From Paraburkholderia bannensis NBRC 103871 (GTDB taxonomy: Bacteria; Pseudomonadota; Gammaproteobacteria; Burkholderiales; Burkholderiaceae): DNA of 64,000 bases. The translations under genes and the position numbers were made by a program. Below the pieces are notes generated by a model. It did not search any database, was not told the origin of the DNA, and was given only the letters and a program-made list of their open reading frames with translations. This document shows positions 41,456-50,110 of this stretch, in pieces (position 1 is the first letter of the stretch; each line of letters opens with the position of its first letter). The stretch lies in assembly GCF_000685015.1 (NCBI RefSeq), contig NZ_BAYA01000009.1, positions 310,001 through 374,000 of the forward strand, in the 5' to 3' direction.

Positions 41456-42355
41456 TCAGACAATGCGCATCGAGAAGTCCGTCGCGCGCACATCCTTCGT
41501 GAGCGCACCGATCGAAACGCGATCCACACCCGTTTCTGCGATCGTCCGCACGGTATCGAAATTCACGCCGCCCGAGACTTCGAGCACCGCGCGTCCGGCC
41601 GTACGCTGAACCGCATCGCGCATCATCTCGAACGAGAAGTTGTCGAGCAGTACCGACTTCGCGCCGTGCGCGAGCGCCGTATCGAGCTGTTCGAGCGTTT
41701 CGACCTCAATCTGGATCGGCACGCCGGCATCGAGCGCCAGCGCCGCGTCCATCGCCGCGCCTACGCCGCCTGCCGCCGCGATGTGGTTTTCCTTGATCAG
41801 AATGCCGTCGTAGAGCGCGAGACGCTGGTTCGCCCCGCCGCCCACGCGCACCGCGTACTTCTGCGCGAGGCGCAGGCCCGGCAGCGTCTTGCGCGTGTCG
41901 AGGATGCGCGTCTTCGTATGCGCGATGGCATCGACATAACGGCGCGTCGCGCTCGCCACGCCCGAGAGCAGTTGCAGGAAGTTCATCGCATTGCGCTCGG
42001 CGGTGAGCAGCGAGCGCGCCGGGCCGCGCAGCGAGCAGACCGGCGTATCCGCCGTCATGCGCTCGCCTTCGCGATAGTGCCAGCGCACTTCGATGCGCGG
42101 ATCGACCTGCTTCACCACGGCGTCGAACCAGAGCACGCCGCACAGCACCGCGTCTTCGCGCACGATGATGCGCGCGTCGCGCACCTCGTCGGCAGGCACG
42201 AGACGGCCGGTCTGGTCGCCCGCGCCCACGTCTTCGGCCAGCGTGTCGGCCACGTTACGCGCGATCGCCGCATCGAATGCCGCGCCGTATTGCGCACGCA
42301 CCTCAGGCAACACGGACGACACGGCGTCCACCGCCAGCAATTCCAGTGCGCCCAT
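41456..42355 (-). CDS. nadC: Nicotinate-nucleotide pyrophosphorylase (carboxylating)
   Basis: Converts quinolinate and PRPP to nicotinate mononucleotide. 299 residues. Seen: EDVGAGDQTGRLVPAD, ERNAMNFLQLLSGVASATRR, ILDTRKTLPGLRLAQKYAVR, GGGANQRLALYDGILIKENH, VEVETLEQL type helix, and EVSGGVNFDTVRTIAETGVD. Its ATG directly abuts the nadA stop (TTA at 42356-42358), so the two are translated from one mRNA. Confidence 0.96.
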   Translation of the reverse strand: MGALELLAVDAVSSVLPEVRAQYGAAFDAAIARNVADTLAEDVGAGDQTGRLVPADEVRDARIIVREDAVLCGVLWFDAVVKQVDPRIEVRWHYREGERMTADTPVCSLRGPARSLLTAERNAMNFLQLLSGVASATRRYVDAIAHTKTRILDTRKTLPGLRLAQKYAVRVGGGANQRLALYDGILIKENHIAAAGGVGAAMDAALALDAGVPIQIEVETLEQLDTALAHGAKSVLLDNFSFEMMRDAVQRTAGRAVLEVSGGVNFDTVRTIAETGVDRVSIGALTKDVRATDFSMRIV

Positions 42356-43486
42356 TTACGCCGCCCCCACTTGCGAGAACAGCGCGCCATCGCGCGCGAG
42401 GTCGCCGCTCGCCTGCACGCGGCGCTTGTGCTCTGCGGCGAACGCCAGCATGCGGTCGATCGGCAGGCGCGCACGCTCGCCGATCGCGGTATCGACGAAG
42501 ATTTCGTTGTGACCGCGCTCCAGCACGTCGGCGAGATTCGCGAGGCCGTTCATGGCCATCCACGGGCAATGCGCGCAGCTCTTGCAGGTCGCGCTGTTGC
42601 CGGCCGTGGGCGCCTCGATGAAAGTCTTGCCGGGCGCCGCCAGGCGCATCTTGTGCAGGATGCCCAGATCCGTCGCAACGATGAAGCGCTGCGCGTCGAG
42701 CTTCACGGCCGCGTCGATCAACTGCGTGGTCGAACCGACCACGTCCGCGAGCGCCACCACGCCTTCGGGCGATTCGGGGTGCACGAGCACCTTCGCATCG
42801 GGATACTCGGCGCGCAGCAGGTCGAGCTCGATCCCCTTGAACTCGTCATGCACGAGGCAGGAGCCTTGCCAGAGCAACATGTCGGCGCCCGTCTTCTTCT
42901 GGATGTAACTGCCCAGATGGCGATCCGGCGCCCACAGGATCTTTTCGCCCTTCGCGTGCAGATCGGCGACGATTTCGAGGCCGATCGACGAGGTGACCAT
43001 CCAGTCCGCGCGCGCCTTCACGGCCGCGCTGGTGTTCGCGTAGACGACCACGGTGCGGTCGGGATGCTGGTCGCAGAAGGCCGAGAACTCGTCGGCGGGG
43101 CATCCAAGGTCGAGCGAGCAGGTCGCGTCGAGATCCGGCATCAAGATGCGTTTGTTCGGGCTCAGGATCTTCGCGGTCTCGCCCATGAAGCGCACACCGG
43201 CGACCACGAGCGTCTGGGCCTCGTGATCGCGTCCAAAGCGCGCCATTTCGAGCGAATCGGCCACGCAGCCGCCGGTTTCGTCGGCCAGTTCCTGCAATTC
43301 GGGATCGACATAATAGTGCGCAACGAGCACCGCTTTCTCGCGCTTGAGCAATGCGCGGATGCGCTCCTTCAACGCAGCGCGCTCGGCAGCCGACGGCGCA
43401 TCGGGCACCTTCGCCCATGCCTGCCCGACTCCGCACATCGCGCCCTGCGGACGGTCATATTCGACCGCTTTAATCGCCTGACTCAT
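42356..43486 (-). CDS. nadA: Quinolinate synthase A
   Basis: 4Fe-4S enzyme that condenses iminoaspartate from NadB with dihydroxyacetone phosphate to quinolinate. 376 residues. Seen: KAVLVAHYYVDPELQELADE, GGCVADSLEMARFG, RILMPDLDATCSLDLGCPAD, VVVYANTSAAVKARADW, HPESPEGVVALADVVGSTTQ, and the C-terminal Cys-rich ATCKSCAHCPWMAMNGL. First gene of nadA-nadC. De novo NAD synthesis from aspartate is thus complete in the window up to nicotinate mononucleotide. Confidence 0.96.
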   Translation of the reverse strand: MSQAIKAVEYDRPQGAMCGVGQAWAKVPDAPSAAERAALKERIRALLKREKAVLVAHYYVDPELQELADETGGCVADSLEMARFGRDHEAQTLVVAGVRFMGETAKILSPNKRILMPDLDATCSLDLGCPADEFSAFCDQHPDRTVVVYANTSAAVKARADWMVTSSIGLEIVADLHAKGEKILWAPDRHLGSYIQKKTGADMLLWQGSCLVHDEFKGIELDLLRAEYPDAKVLVHPESPEGVVALADVVGSTTQLIDAAVKLDAQRFIVATDLGILHKMRLAAPGKTFIEAPTAGNSATCKSCAHCPWMAMNGLANLADVLERGHNEIFVDTAIGERARLPIDRMLAFAAEHKRRVQASGDLARDGALFSQVGAA

Positions 43487-43624
43487 GATCTCCTCGACCT
43501 CTCCACCGATCGGCGTTGCTGCGCGAGTGGCCAGTTCTGGCCCCTTGCAGCCGACTCCGATCCCATGCCGGTTGCTGCCCTGCCGACCGCCGCGGCACCA
43601 CTGAAAATCCGCGGCCCAAAAAGA

Positions 43625-43648
43625 AAAACCCCGCCAACGCGGGGTTTT
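43625..43648 (-). terminator. Terminator after the desaturase gene
   Basis: AAAACCCCGC (43625-43634), CAAC, GCGGGGTTTT (43639-43648); T-rich on the minus-strand exit. Confidence 0.88.
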
Positions 43649-43697
43649 GTGACGTACCTGAATTCTAATGGATTTTCTTCAGGTCACGCAGGGTGCA

Positions 43698-44897
43698 TCA
43701 GGCGTAGCGGCGCAGACGCGACGCGAATTCCTGGAGCGCCTTGATGCCGCTTTGTTCGGCACGATGGCACCAATCCTGGAGCTGCGTCAGCAGTTGTTCG
43801 CGCGAAGCGCTCGAACGATCCCAGATTTGCGCGAGTTCGTTGCGCAGTTCGATGAAGGTACGCATCTTCTGGCTGTTCGCGAAAATCTGCGGCAGCTGGC
43901 GCTTTTGCGGCTCGTTCAGGCTGGCTTCTTCCTTGGCGACCCACTTGCTCGCACCGCGCATGATCTTGTACTTCTCGCGCTCGCCCACGTCCTTGAGGTG
44001 CGCCAGTTCCTGGCGATAGGCCTGTTTCACGGCCTTGGCGTAACGCGCCATCACTTCGTAGCGGTTCGACAGCACGGCCTGGAGCGTTTCGTGGTCGGCG
44101 ATGAGCTTGCCTTCCTTGGCCAGACGCGGCGTCGGCGCAACCTTCTTGACCTTGGCGAGGCCCACGGCCGACATCAGGCGAATGTACATCCAGCCGATGT
44201 CGAACTCGTACCACTTGTTCGACAGCTTCGCGGAGGTCGCGAACGTGTGGTGGTTGTTATGCAGTTCTTCGCCGCCGATGATGATGCCCCAGGGGATCAG
44301 GTTCGTGCTGGCATCCGACGAGTTGAAGTTGCGGTAGCCCCAGAAGTGGCCCAGGCCGTTCACGACGCCGGCGGCCCAGAACGGGATCCACGCCATCTGC
44401 ACGGCCCACACGGTCAGGCCGACCACGCCGAACAACGCGACGTCGATCACCATCATGATGCTCACGCCGAGGATCGGGAAGCGCGTGTAGACGTTGCGCT
44501 CCATCCAGTCGTTAGGCGTGCCGTGGCTGAAACGGCGCAGCGTCTCTTCGTTCTTCGCTTCAGCGCGATAGAGTTCGGCGCCTTCGAGCATCACCTTCCA
44601 CAGGCCGCGCGTTTGCGGGCTGTGCGGATCTTCTTCGGTCTCGCACTTGGCGTGGTGCTTGCGGTGAATCGCCGCCCACTGGCCCGTGAGCATGCCCGTG
44701 GTCATCCACAGCCAGAAACGGAAGAAATGGCTCGCGATCGGATGCAGTTCGAGTGCGCGGTGCGCCTGGCAACGGTGCAGATACACCGTCACGCCGACGA
44801 TCGTGATGTGCGTCGCAACAAGCGCGCTGAGCAGGATCTGCCACCACGAGAAATGCAGCACCCCGTGGGCGAGAAAATCAAGCAGGGAATTCAACAA
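43698..44897 (-). CDS. Membrane fatty-acid desaturase, acyl-CoA delta-9 type
   Basis: Diiron enzyme that introduces a cis double bond into saturated acyl chains. 399 residues. All three His boxes are present: HRCQAHR (near 42), HRKHH (near 78) and HNNHH (near 215), among four hydrophobic segments. A C-terminal region of about 150 residues is charged and helical (KAVKQAYRQELAHLKDVGER), longer than the minimal fold. The start is TTG at 44897, immediately followed by another TTG; no ATG is available before the first membrane segment and no ribosome site is strong, so the start is uncertain by a codon or more. Confidence 0.9.
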   Translation of the reverse strand: MLNSLLDFLAHGVLHFSWWQILLSALVATHITIVGVTVYLHRCQAHRALELHPIASHFFRFWLWMTTGMLTGQWAAIHRKHHAKCETEEDPHSPQTRGLWKVMLEGAELYRAEAKNEETLRRFSHGTPNDWMERNVYTRFPILGVSIMMVIDVALFGVVGLTVWAVQMAWIPFWAAGVVNGLGHFWGYRNFNSSDASTNLIPWGIIIGGEELHNNHHTFATSAKLSNKWYEFDIGWMYIRLMSAVGLAKVKKVAPTPRLAKEGKLIADHETLQAVLSNRYEVMARYAKAVKQAYRQELAHLKDVGEREKYKIMRGASKWVAKEEASLNEPQKRQLPQIFANSQKMRTFIELRNELAQIWDRSSASREQLLTQLQDWCHRAEQSGIKALQEFASRLRRYA

Positions 44898-45160
44898 GGT
44901 TCGTACCCGTGAAACGAAGCGCGCCGGCCCGGGAGCCTTACGCGGTTGTCAGAAAAGTGAAAGCGTTCAGGAGAGGTTGGACGGCATTCTACTAGAACCG
45001 TTCCAAGTGTTTGTAACAAATGAAGATTTTTTTCCCTAATGCCGCCAGAGTCAACCTCTATGACGCTGAATCTGGGCGCCTGGAGGCGCTTTGCCGCACC
45101 CGATTTGCCCTTCCAGCGCCACCCCCGCCTTTCGGCCCTTTTGTCTTTGATCTAGCGCAA

Positions 45161-46534
45161 TCAACGCGTCTGGGCCGCTGCGTCAGCTTCGCCCGCGTTT
45201 CCCATTTCCGCGACTTGCGCGGCAACCGGATTCGCCACCGGCAGCCCCTGCCCGATGATCCGCACCTCGCGCTGCGCGAACGGAATCGAGATCCCGTGCT
45301 CGTTATATAAGCGCCAGATGTTCAGGTTCACGGCCGAGCGCACGCTCGACGTCCCATTGGCGGCGTCGGCGATCCAGAAGCCCAGTTCCAGATTGATGCC
45401 GTCCGCGCCGAAGCCTGCCAGATATGGGGTCGGGGCCGGATCGTTCAAGACCCGCTCCACCCCTTCGGCGGCGCGAGCGAGCAGCGCCATGGCGTCTTCG
45501 ATATTGGTGTCGTAGGCCACCTGCACCGCAGCCTTGGCATAACCGCGCGTCAGATACGACGACTGGTTCTGCACCACGTCGGTGATGAGCTTTTCGTTGG
45601 GGATCAGCGTTTCCACGCCGTCGAGCCCGCGCACCACTGTATAGCGCGTGCGGATCTGCGTGACCTTGCCCGCGAGGCCGCTCACGTTGATGGTGTCGCC
45701 CAGACGCAACGAGCGGTCGATCAGGATGATGAAGCCCGACACGTAGTTGCTCGCGATCTTCTGCAAGCCGAAACCGAGGCCCACGCCCAGCGCGCCGCCG
45801 AACACGCCCAGCACCGTGATGTCGATGCCGACGATCGACAGGCTGAACAGGATCGCCGCGAACACCAGCAGTGCGCGGCCCACGCGCGCAAGCACGACGC
45901 GCAGATTGGCGTCGATCGTGGTGGCGCGCATCAGGCGGTCTTCGAGCGCCGCGCCCGCCCAGATCGCCACCACCATGGTCACGCAGACCCACAGCACGCC
46001 GTTGGAGAGCGACAACAGGCTCACATGCGCGGTGCCGATGCGAAAGCGCACGCTCTCCATCCACTCAAGCACGTCGTCCTGAATGCCGAGCACCGTAAAC
46101 AACATGCCGAGCCAGACGATCAACGAAACGAGTTTCTCGACGATCGACAGCCAGGCGTGGGTCTGCCCGTCGCGCCCGAACACGCGCCGCGCAAAGAAGA
46201 ACGCGATGTAGATCAGCCCGATACCGAACAGCGGCACCAGCGCGAGGTTCAGCAGCGAGGTGTGAATGAAGTTGCTGGCGATTTCGCGCGCGCCCCAGAC
46301 GCAGCCCGCGCCGATCAGCGGAAAGAGCGCACGCGTAAGGCTTTCTGCACCGAAGCGCAGCGCTTCGTAGCGATCCTGGCGGCGCGCTTCGAGCGCATGG
46401 CGCAGCAGGCGCGCGAGCAGCCAGGCAAGCAGCAGCGCGCCGATCAGCACGCCGGACTGCCAGAGCATGACCGGCTGACCGAAGTCGCGGATCACGCCGC
46501 CCAGCATATGTGAGAGCAAACGGTTTTCCATCAT
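45161..46534 (-). CDS. MscS-family mechanosensitive ion channel
   Basis: 457 residues. About five membrane helices precede the MscS core. The pore-lining helix is VLGVFGGALGVGLGFGLQKIASN (Gly/Ala-rich, near 265), then the beta domain IILIDRSLRLGDTINVSGLA and GVETLIPNEKLITDVVQNQS. It should open under osmotic downshock. The reading frame continues to 46624, but MMENRL at 46534 is the first sensible start; two ATG codons are adjacent. It follows the RNA methyltransferase gene by 152 bp. Confidence 0.9.
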   Translation of the reverse strand: MMENRLLSHMLGGVIRDFGQPVMLWQSGVLIGALLLAWLLARLLRHALEARRQDRYEALRFGAESLTRALFPLIGAGCVWGAREIASNFIHTSLLNLALVPLFGIGLIYIAFFFARRVFGRDGQTHAWLSIVEKLVSLIVWLGMLFTVLGIQDDVLEWMESVRFRIGTAHVSLLSLSNGVLWVCVTMVVAIWAGAALEDRLMRATTIDANLRVVLARVGRALLVFAAILFSLSIVGIDITVLGVFGGALGVGLGFGLQKIASNYVSGFIILIDRSLRLGDTINVSGLAGKVTQIRTRYTVVRGLDGVETLIPNEKLITDVVQNQSSYLTRGYAKAAVQVAYDTNIEDAMALLARAAEGVERVLNDPAPTPYLAGFGADGINLELGFWIADAANGTSSVRSAVNLNIWRLYNEHGISIPFAQREVRIIGQGLPVANPVAAQVAEMGNAGEADAAAQTR

Positions 46535-46686
46535 GGGCGCTTTCGCGTCGAGAACGACATCAAGAAGTACACAAACATTACTGAAACTGGTCATCCAAGC
46601 GATTCGGGGCCGTCCGGTCTGCACCGGACGGCCCCGCTGGCCCTGCCTGAGCCTGAGCGTGAGCGGCTAACTGGCGCCGCTTGCGC

Positions 46687-48078
46687 TTATTCGACCGCGG
46701 TGTCCGGCTCGGCGGCCTCGGGCTGCTGGGCCTTGGCGATCGCGTCAGCGGTTTCGCTGGCTGCGGCCGCTTCGTCAGGCGTGGCTTCGGCCTTGGCCTT
46801 CTTCACCTTCGGCTGTGCGTCGCCGCGGCGCTCCAGCACGGCGGCGAAGAAGCCATCCGTGGCGTGGCGGTGCGGCCACAGCGAGAAGTAGTCGCCCGTG
46901 TCGAGACCCACGCGCTGCTCGGCCAGCACGTCGCGCGCCGGCACGAGCACGAAGTCCGGATGCGTGTCGAGGAACTGCTTCACGACCGCTTCGTTCTCAG
47001 CGTCCAGGATGCTGCACGTCGCGTAGACGAGACGGCCGCCGCGCTTGAGCAGACGCGCCGCGCTGGTGAGAATCGACAGTTGCTTGGGTGCGAGTTCCGC
47101 GATCGATTCCGGCGATTGACGCCACTTCAGATCGGGGTTGCGGCGCAGCGTGCCGAGGCCCGAGCAGGGCGCGTCCACCAGCACGCGGTCGATCTTGCCG
47201 ATCAGGCGCTTGATCTTAGCGTCGTGTTCGCTGTCGATCAGCACCGGATTCACGTTCGACAGGCCGCTGCGCGCGAGGCGCGGCTTGAGCTTGGCGAGGC
47301 GCTTGTCCGACACGTCGAACGCGTACAGACGGCCCGACGAGCGCATCATCGCGCCCAGCGCCAGCGTCTTGCCGCCCGCGCCCGCGCAGAAGTCCACCAC
47401 CATCTCGCCGCGACGCGGCGCGAGCAGCGTGCACAGCAGCTGGCTGCCTTCGTCCTGCACCTCGAACCAGCCGTCCTTGAAGGAATCGAGCTTCGAAAGC
47501 GCCGGCTTGCCCGTCACGCGGACGCCAAACGGCGCGAACGGCGTCTCGCCGCCTTCGATACCGGCTTGCGACAGTGCGCGCAGCAGTTCTTCGCGGCTCG
47601 CCTTGATCGGGTTCGCACGCAGATCCAGCGGCGCCGGGTAATTCAGCGCGGCGGCCAGTTGCGCGAGTTCGGCGGCGTTAAAGCGCGGTTCCAGCGCCTT
47701 GACGATCCAGTCGGGCAGGTTCAGCTGCTGGCGCAGCGGCAGGCTCGCCGGATCGATCTTCGAAACGTGCTCAAGCCAGCTGGCTTCGGCGTCCGAGACA
47801 AAGGGACGAATCGCATTGCGGCCCGCCGTGGCCATCAGGCCGAGCAGCGTCAGACGGCGCGTCGGGTTGCCCGTGCCGCTTTCGGCCAGGTGCGCGAACT
47901 CCATGCGACGGCGCAGCACGGCGAACACCGCTTCGGCGATCACGCCGCGCTCGCCGTGGCCGAGCTTCGGATGCGCGCGGAAAAAGCGGCTCGTCGCCGC
48001 ATCGGCGGGACCATTGAATTTCAGAACGTCGGCCAGCAACGTCTCAGTTTGTCCAATCAAAAAACCATGTAGCCTCAT
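46687..48078 (-). CDS. RsmB/NOP-family RNA (cytosine-C5) methyltransferase
   Basis: 463 residues. A helical N-terminal domain (1-130, NusB-like region of RsmB) leads to the methyltransferase: GWFEVQDEGSQLLCTLLAP, SAM site VVDFCAGAGGKTLALGA, VDAPCSGLGTLRRNPDLKW and YATCSILDAENEAVV, giving the two conserved catalytic cysteines (near 310 and 362). The C-terminal 50 residues are Ala/Glu/Lys-rich and low in complexity. Target could be C967 of 16S rRNA as for RsmB, but related paralogues modify other sites. Its ATG overlaps the purN stop by four bases. Confidence 0.88.
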   Translation of the reverse strand: MRLHGFLIGQTETLLADVLKFNGPADAATSRFFRAHPKLGHGERGVIAEAVFAVLRRRMEFAHLAESGTGNPTRRLTLLGLMATAGRNAIRPFVSDAEASWLEHVSKIDPASLPLRQQLNLPDWIVKALEPRFNAAELAQLAAALNYPAPLDLRANPIKASREELLRALSQAGIEGGETPFAPFGVRVTGKPALSKLDSFKDGWFEVQDEGSQLLCTLLAPRRGEMVVDFCAGAGGKTLALGAMMRSSGRLYAFDVSDKRLAKLKPRLARSGLSNVNPVLIDSEHDAKIKRLIGKIDRVLVDAPCSGLGTLRRNPDLKWRQSPESIAELAPKQLSILTSAARLLKRGGRLVYATCSILDAENEAVVKQFLDTHPDFVLVPARDVLAEQRVGLDTGDYFSLWPHRHATDGFFAAVLERRGDAQPKVKKAKAEATPDEAAAASETADAIAKAQQPEAAEPDTAVE

Positions 48079-48749
48079 ACGCCCTCCCCGGCGGTTTGTG
48101 CTTGTGTTTCGTTTGCGTCGTCAAGGAAGAGCCATTGCGGCTCGGGCGGAGTGAGCGTCACGCGTTCGCCGTCGAGCGCGAGACGCCCTTCGAGGAACCA
48201 GCGGATCGCCCGCGGGTACATCGTGTGTTCGGTCTTCAGCACGCGTGCAGCCAGCGTGGCGGCATCGTCGCCGCTGCGCACCGGCACAGCCGATTGCGCG
48301 ACGATCGGGCCATGATCGAGCGTGGGCGTGACAAAATGCACCGTCGCGCCGTGCACGCGGCAACCCGCGTCGAGTGCGCCCTGGTGCGTCTTGAGGCCCG
48401 GAAAGCTCGGCAGCAGCGACGGGTGGATGTTGAGCATCCGGCCCGAATAATGCTGGACGAAGCCTTCGGTCAGCACGCGCATGAAGCCCGCGAGCACGAC
48501 GAGGTCGGGCGCATAACCGTCGATGGTCTGCGCGAGCGCCGTGTCGAAGCTGGCGCGATCGGGATACTGGCGATGATCGACGACCGCCGTGGCGATGCCG
48601 TGCGAGGCTGCAAAGGCAAGCCCCGCGGCATCCGGGCGATTGGCAATCACGGCGGCGATGCGCGCGCTCCAGGCTTCGTGCGCGCAGGCGCGCACGATGG
48701 CTTCCATGTTGCTGCCCCGCCCTGAAATCAGGATGACGAGATTTTTCAT
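48075..48749 (-). CDS. purN: Phosphoribosylglycinamide formyltransferase
   Basis: Transfers a formyl group from 10-formyltetrahydrofolate to GAR in purine synthesis. 224 residues: NLVILISGRGSNMEAIVRAC at the N terminus, VVLAGFMRVLTEGFVQHY, the catalytic region RMLNIHPSLLPSFPGLKTHQ with His and Asn, and GATVHFVTPTLDHGPIVAQS with Asp. Upstream gene of purN-RNA methyltransferase-mscS. Divergent from ribF, whose start lies 175 bp away. Confidence 0.95.
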   Translation of the reverse strand: MKNLVILISGRGSNMEAIVRACAHEAWSARIAAVIANRPDAAGLAFAASHGIATAVVDHRQYPDRASFDTALAQTIDGYAPDLVVLAGFMRVLTEGFVQHYSGRMLNIHPSLLPSFPGLKTHQGALDAGCRVHGATVHFVTPTLDHGPIVAQSAVPVRSGDDAATLAARVLKTEHTMYPRAIRWFLEGRLALDGERVTLTPPEPQWLFLDDANETQAQTAGEGV

Positions 48750-48924
48750 CCGTGGATTTTATCATTGGGCGCGACACCCAACGCTCGGGCGGCGGCGATC
48801 GGCGTCGCGTGCGTTTATAATCTCCTGTTCCGTCGCGGCTAGTCGCCGCCGAGCCGGTCACATTCGTGGTCTCATTCGGTCAAATTCAGGACGCCAGGCC
48901 GGCGTCCGCTCAGGTTCCGTTATC

Positions 48925-49932
48925 GTGAGAGTCTTCCGCGGTCTTCCCAATGCCGAAAGCCGCGCGCCCTGCGCGCTCACCATCGGCAATTTCGACGGTG
49001 TCCACCGCGGGCATCAGGCGTTGCTCGCGCGCGTGCGCGAAGCTGCCGACGCGCGCGGCCTGCCCGTCTGCGTGATGACCTTCGAGCCGCATCCGCGCGA
49101 ATTCTTCAATCCGGCCAGCGCCCCGCCGCGCATCGCCATGCTGCGCGACAAGCTTGAGGCGCTGCGCGAGAACGGCGTGGATCGCGTGGTGGTCGAGCAC
49201 TTCAACCACACCTTCGCGAGCCAGTCGCCGGACGATTTCGTCTCGCGCATCATCGTGGGCGGCCTGCACGCGCGCTGGATGATGATTGGCGACGACTTCC
49301 GCTACGGCGCAAAGCGCGCGGGCGACTTCGCCTCGCTGCAGGTCGCGGGCGCCGAACACGGTTTCGAAGTCGAGCAGATGGCGACCGTGGCCGATCCGTC
49401 GGGCGTGCGCATCTCCAGCTCGGCCGTGCGCACCCAGCTTGCGGCGGGCGACCTCGATGCGGCGCGCGCCTCGCTTGGCCGCGGCTACGAAATCAGCGGG
49501 CACGTCACGCACGGCCTGAAGCTCGGCCGCGACCTGGGCTTCCCCACCTTGAACCTGCCGATCGGCCACAAGCGCCCGGCGCTCAAGGGCATTTTCGTCG
49601 TGCAGGTGCATGGCCTGGCCGATCATCCGCTGCCCGGCGTCGCGAGCCTCGGCCTGCGTCCGACCGTGGACGATTCGGGCCGCGTGCTGCTTGAAGTACA
49701 CCTGCTCGACTGGCACGGCGACGCCTATGGCAAGCTCGTGCGCGTCGAATTCCTCAAGAAGCTGCGTGACGAGGAGAAGTTCGCCGACCTCGAAACGCTG
49801 ACCGCCGCCATCGCGCGCGACGTGACGCATGCCCGCGCCTGGTTCGCGGCAGCGGGCGTCGGCGCGAGTGCGGCGACACCCGGCGGCCGTTCCACCGGTT
49901 TCGCCACTTCGGCGACCGACCGAATTAGGTGA
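48925..49932 (+). CDS. ribF: Bifunctional riboflavin kinase/FMN adenylyltransferase
   Basis: Phosphorylates riboflavin to FMN and adenylates FMN to FAD. 335 residues. The adenylyltransferase half shows LTIGNFDGVHRGHQALL, VMTFEPHPREFF and the ISSSAVRTQLAAGD segment. The kinase half shows GRGYEISGHVTHGLKLGRDL, GFPTLNLPI and VASLGLRPTVDDSGRVLLEV. I take the GTG at 48925 (VRVFRGL) as start, since homologues begin MKVFRG; upstream in-frame codons run into the purN antisense. Uses the riboflavin made by the cluster at 1-8 kb. ileS, lspA and coaBC follow, a common proteobacterial order. Confidence 0.95.
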   Translation: MRVFRGLPNAESRAPCALTIGNFDGVHRGHQALLARVREAADARGLPVCVMTFEPHPREFFNPASAPPRIAMLRDKLEALRENGVDRVVVEHFNHTFASQSPDDFVSRIIVGGLHARWMMIGDDFRYGAKRAGDFASLQVAGAEHGFEVEQMATVADPSGVRISSSAVRTQLAAGDLDAARASLGRGYEISGHVTHGLKLGRDLGFPTLNLPIGHKRPALKGIFVVQVHGLADHPLPGVASLGLRPTVDDSGRVLLEVHLLDWHGDAYGKLVRVEFLKKLRDEEKFADLETLTAAIARDVTHARAWFAAAGVGASAATPGGRSTGFATSATDRIR

Positions 49933-50110
49933 CTTGCGGCCTGCGAGCGTCGCGCCCGGCTTGATGTAGCGAGCCTGAGCGACGCCCGACTGGGCCGCTT
50001 CGCCCCTTCGCGCCACGCGGCAACCGCCGCAAGTGGCGCGCGAGGCGACGGTTGCGCGGCCTGGCCGCAATGCTGACGCCGTGCATCCCCGAATTCACCG
50101 TGATCTCACC

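Noticed and set aside
40025..43744. 1239-codon open frame on the plus strand
   Set aside because: It runs out of frame through the 3' two thirds of nadB and antisense to nadC and nadA; the product is Arg/His/Ala-rich without any motif. Long antisense frames are expected at this GC content.
49933..50110. Possible T-box or attenuator before ileS
   Set aside because: Only one 7-bp inverted repeat (50020-50055); no specifier loop, terminator or Ile-codon leader. T-boxes are not expected in this group.
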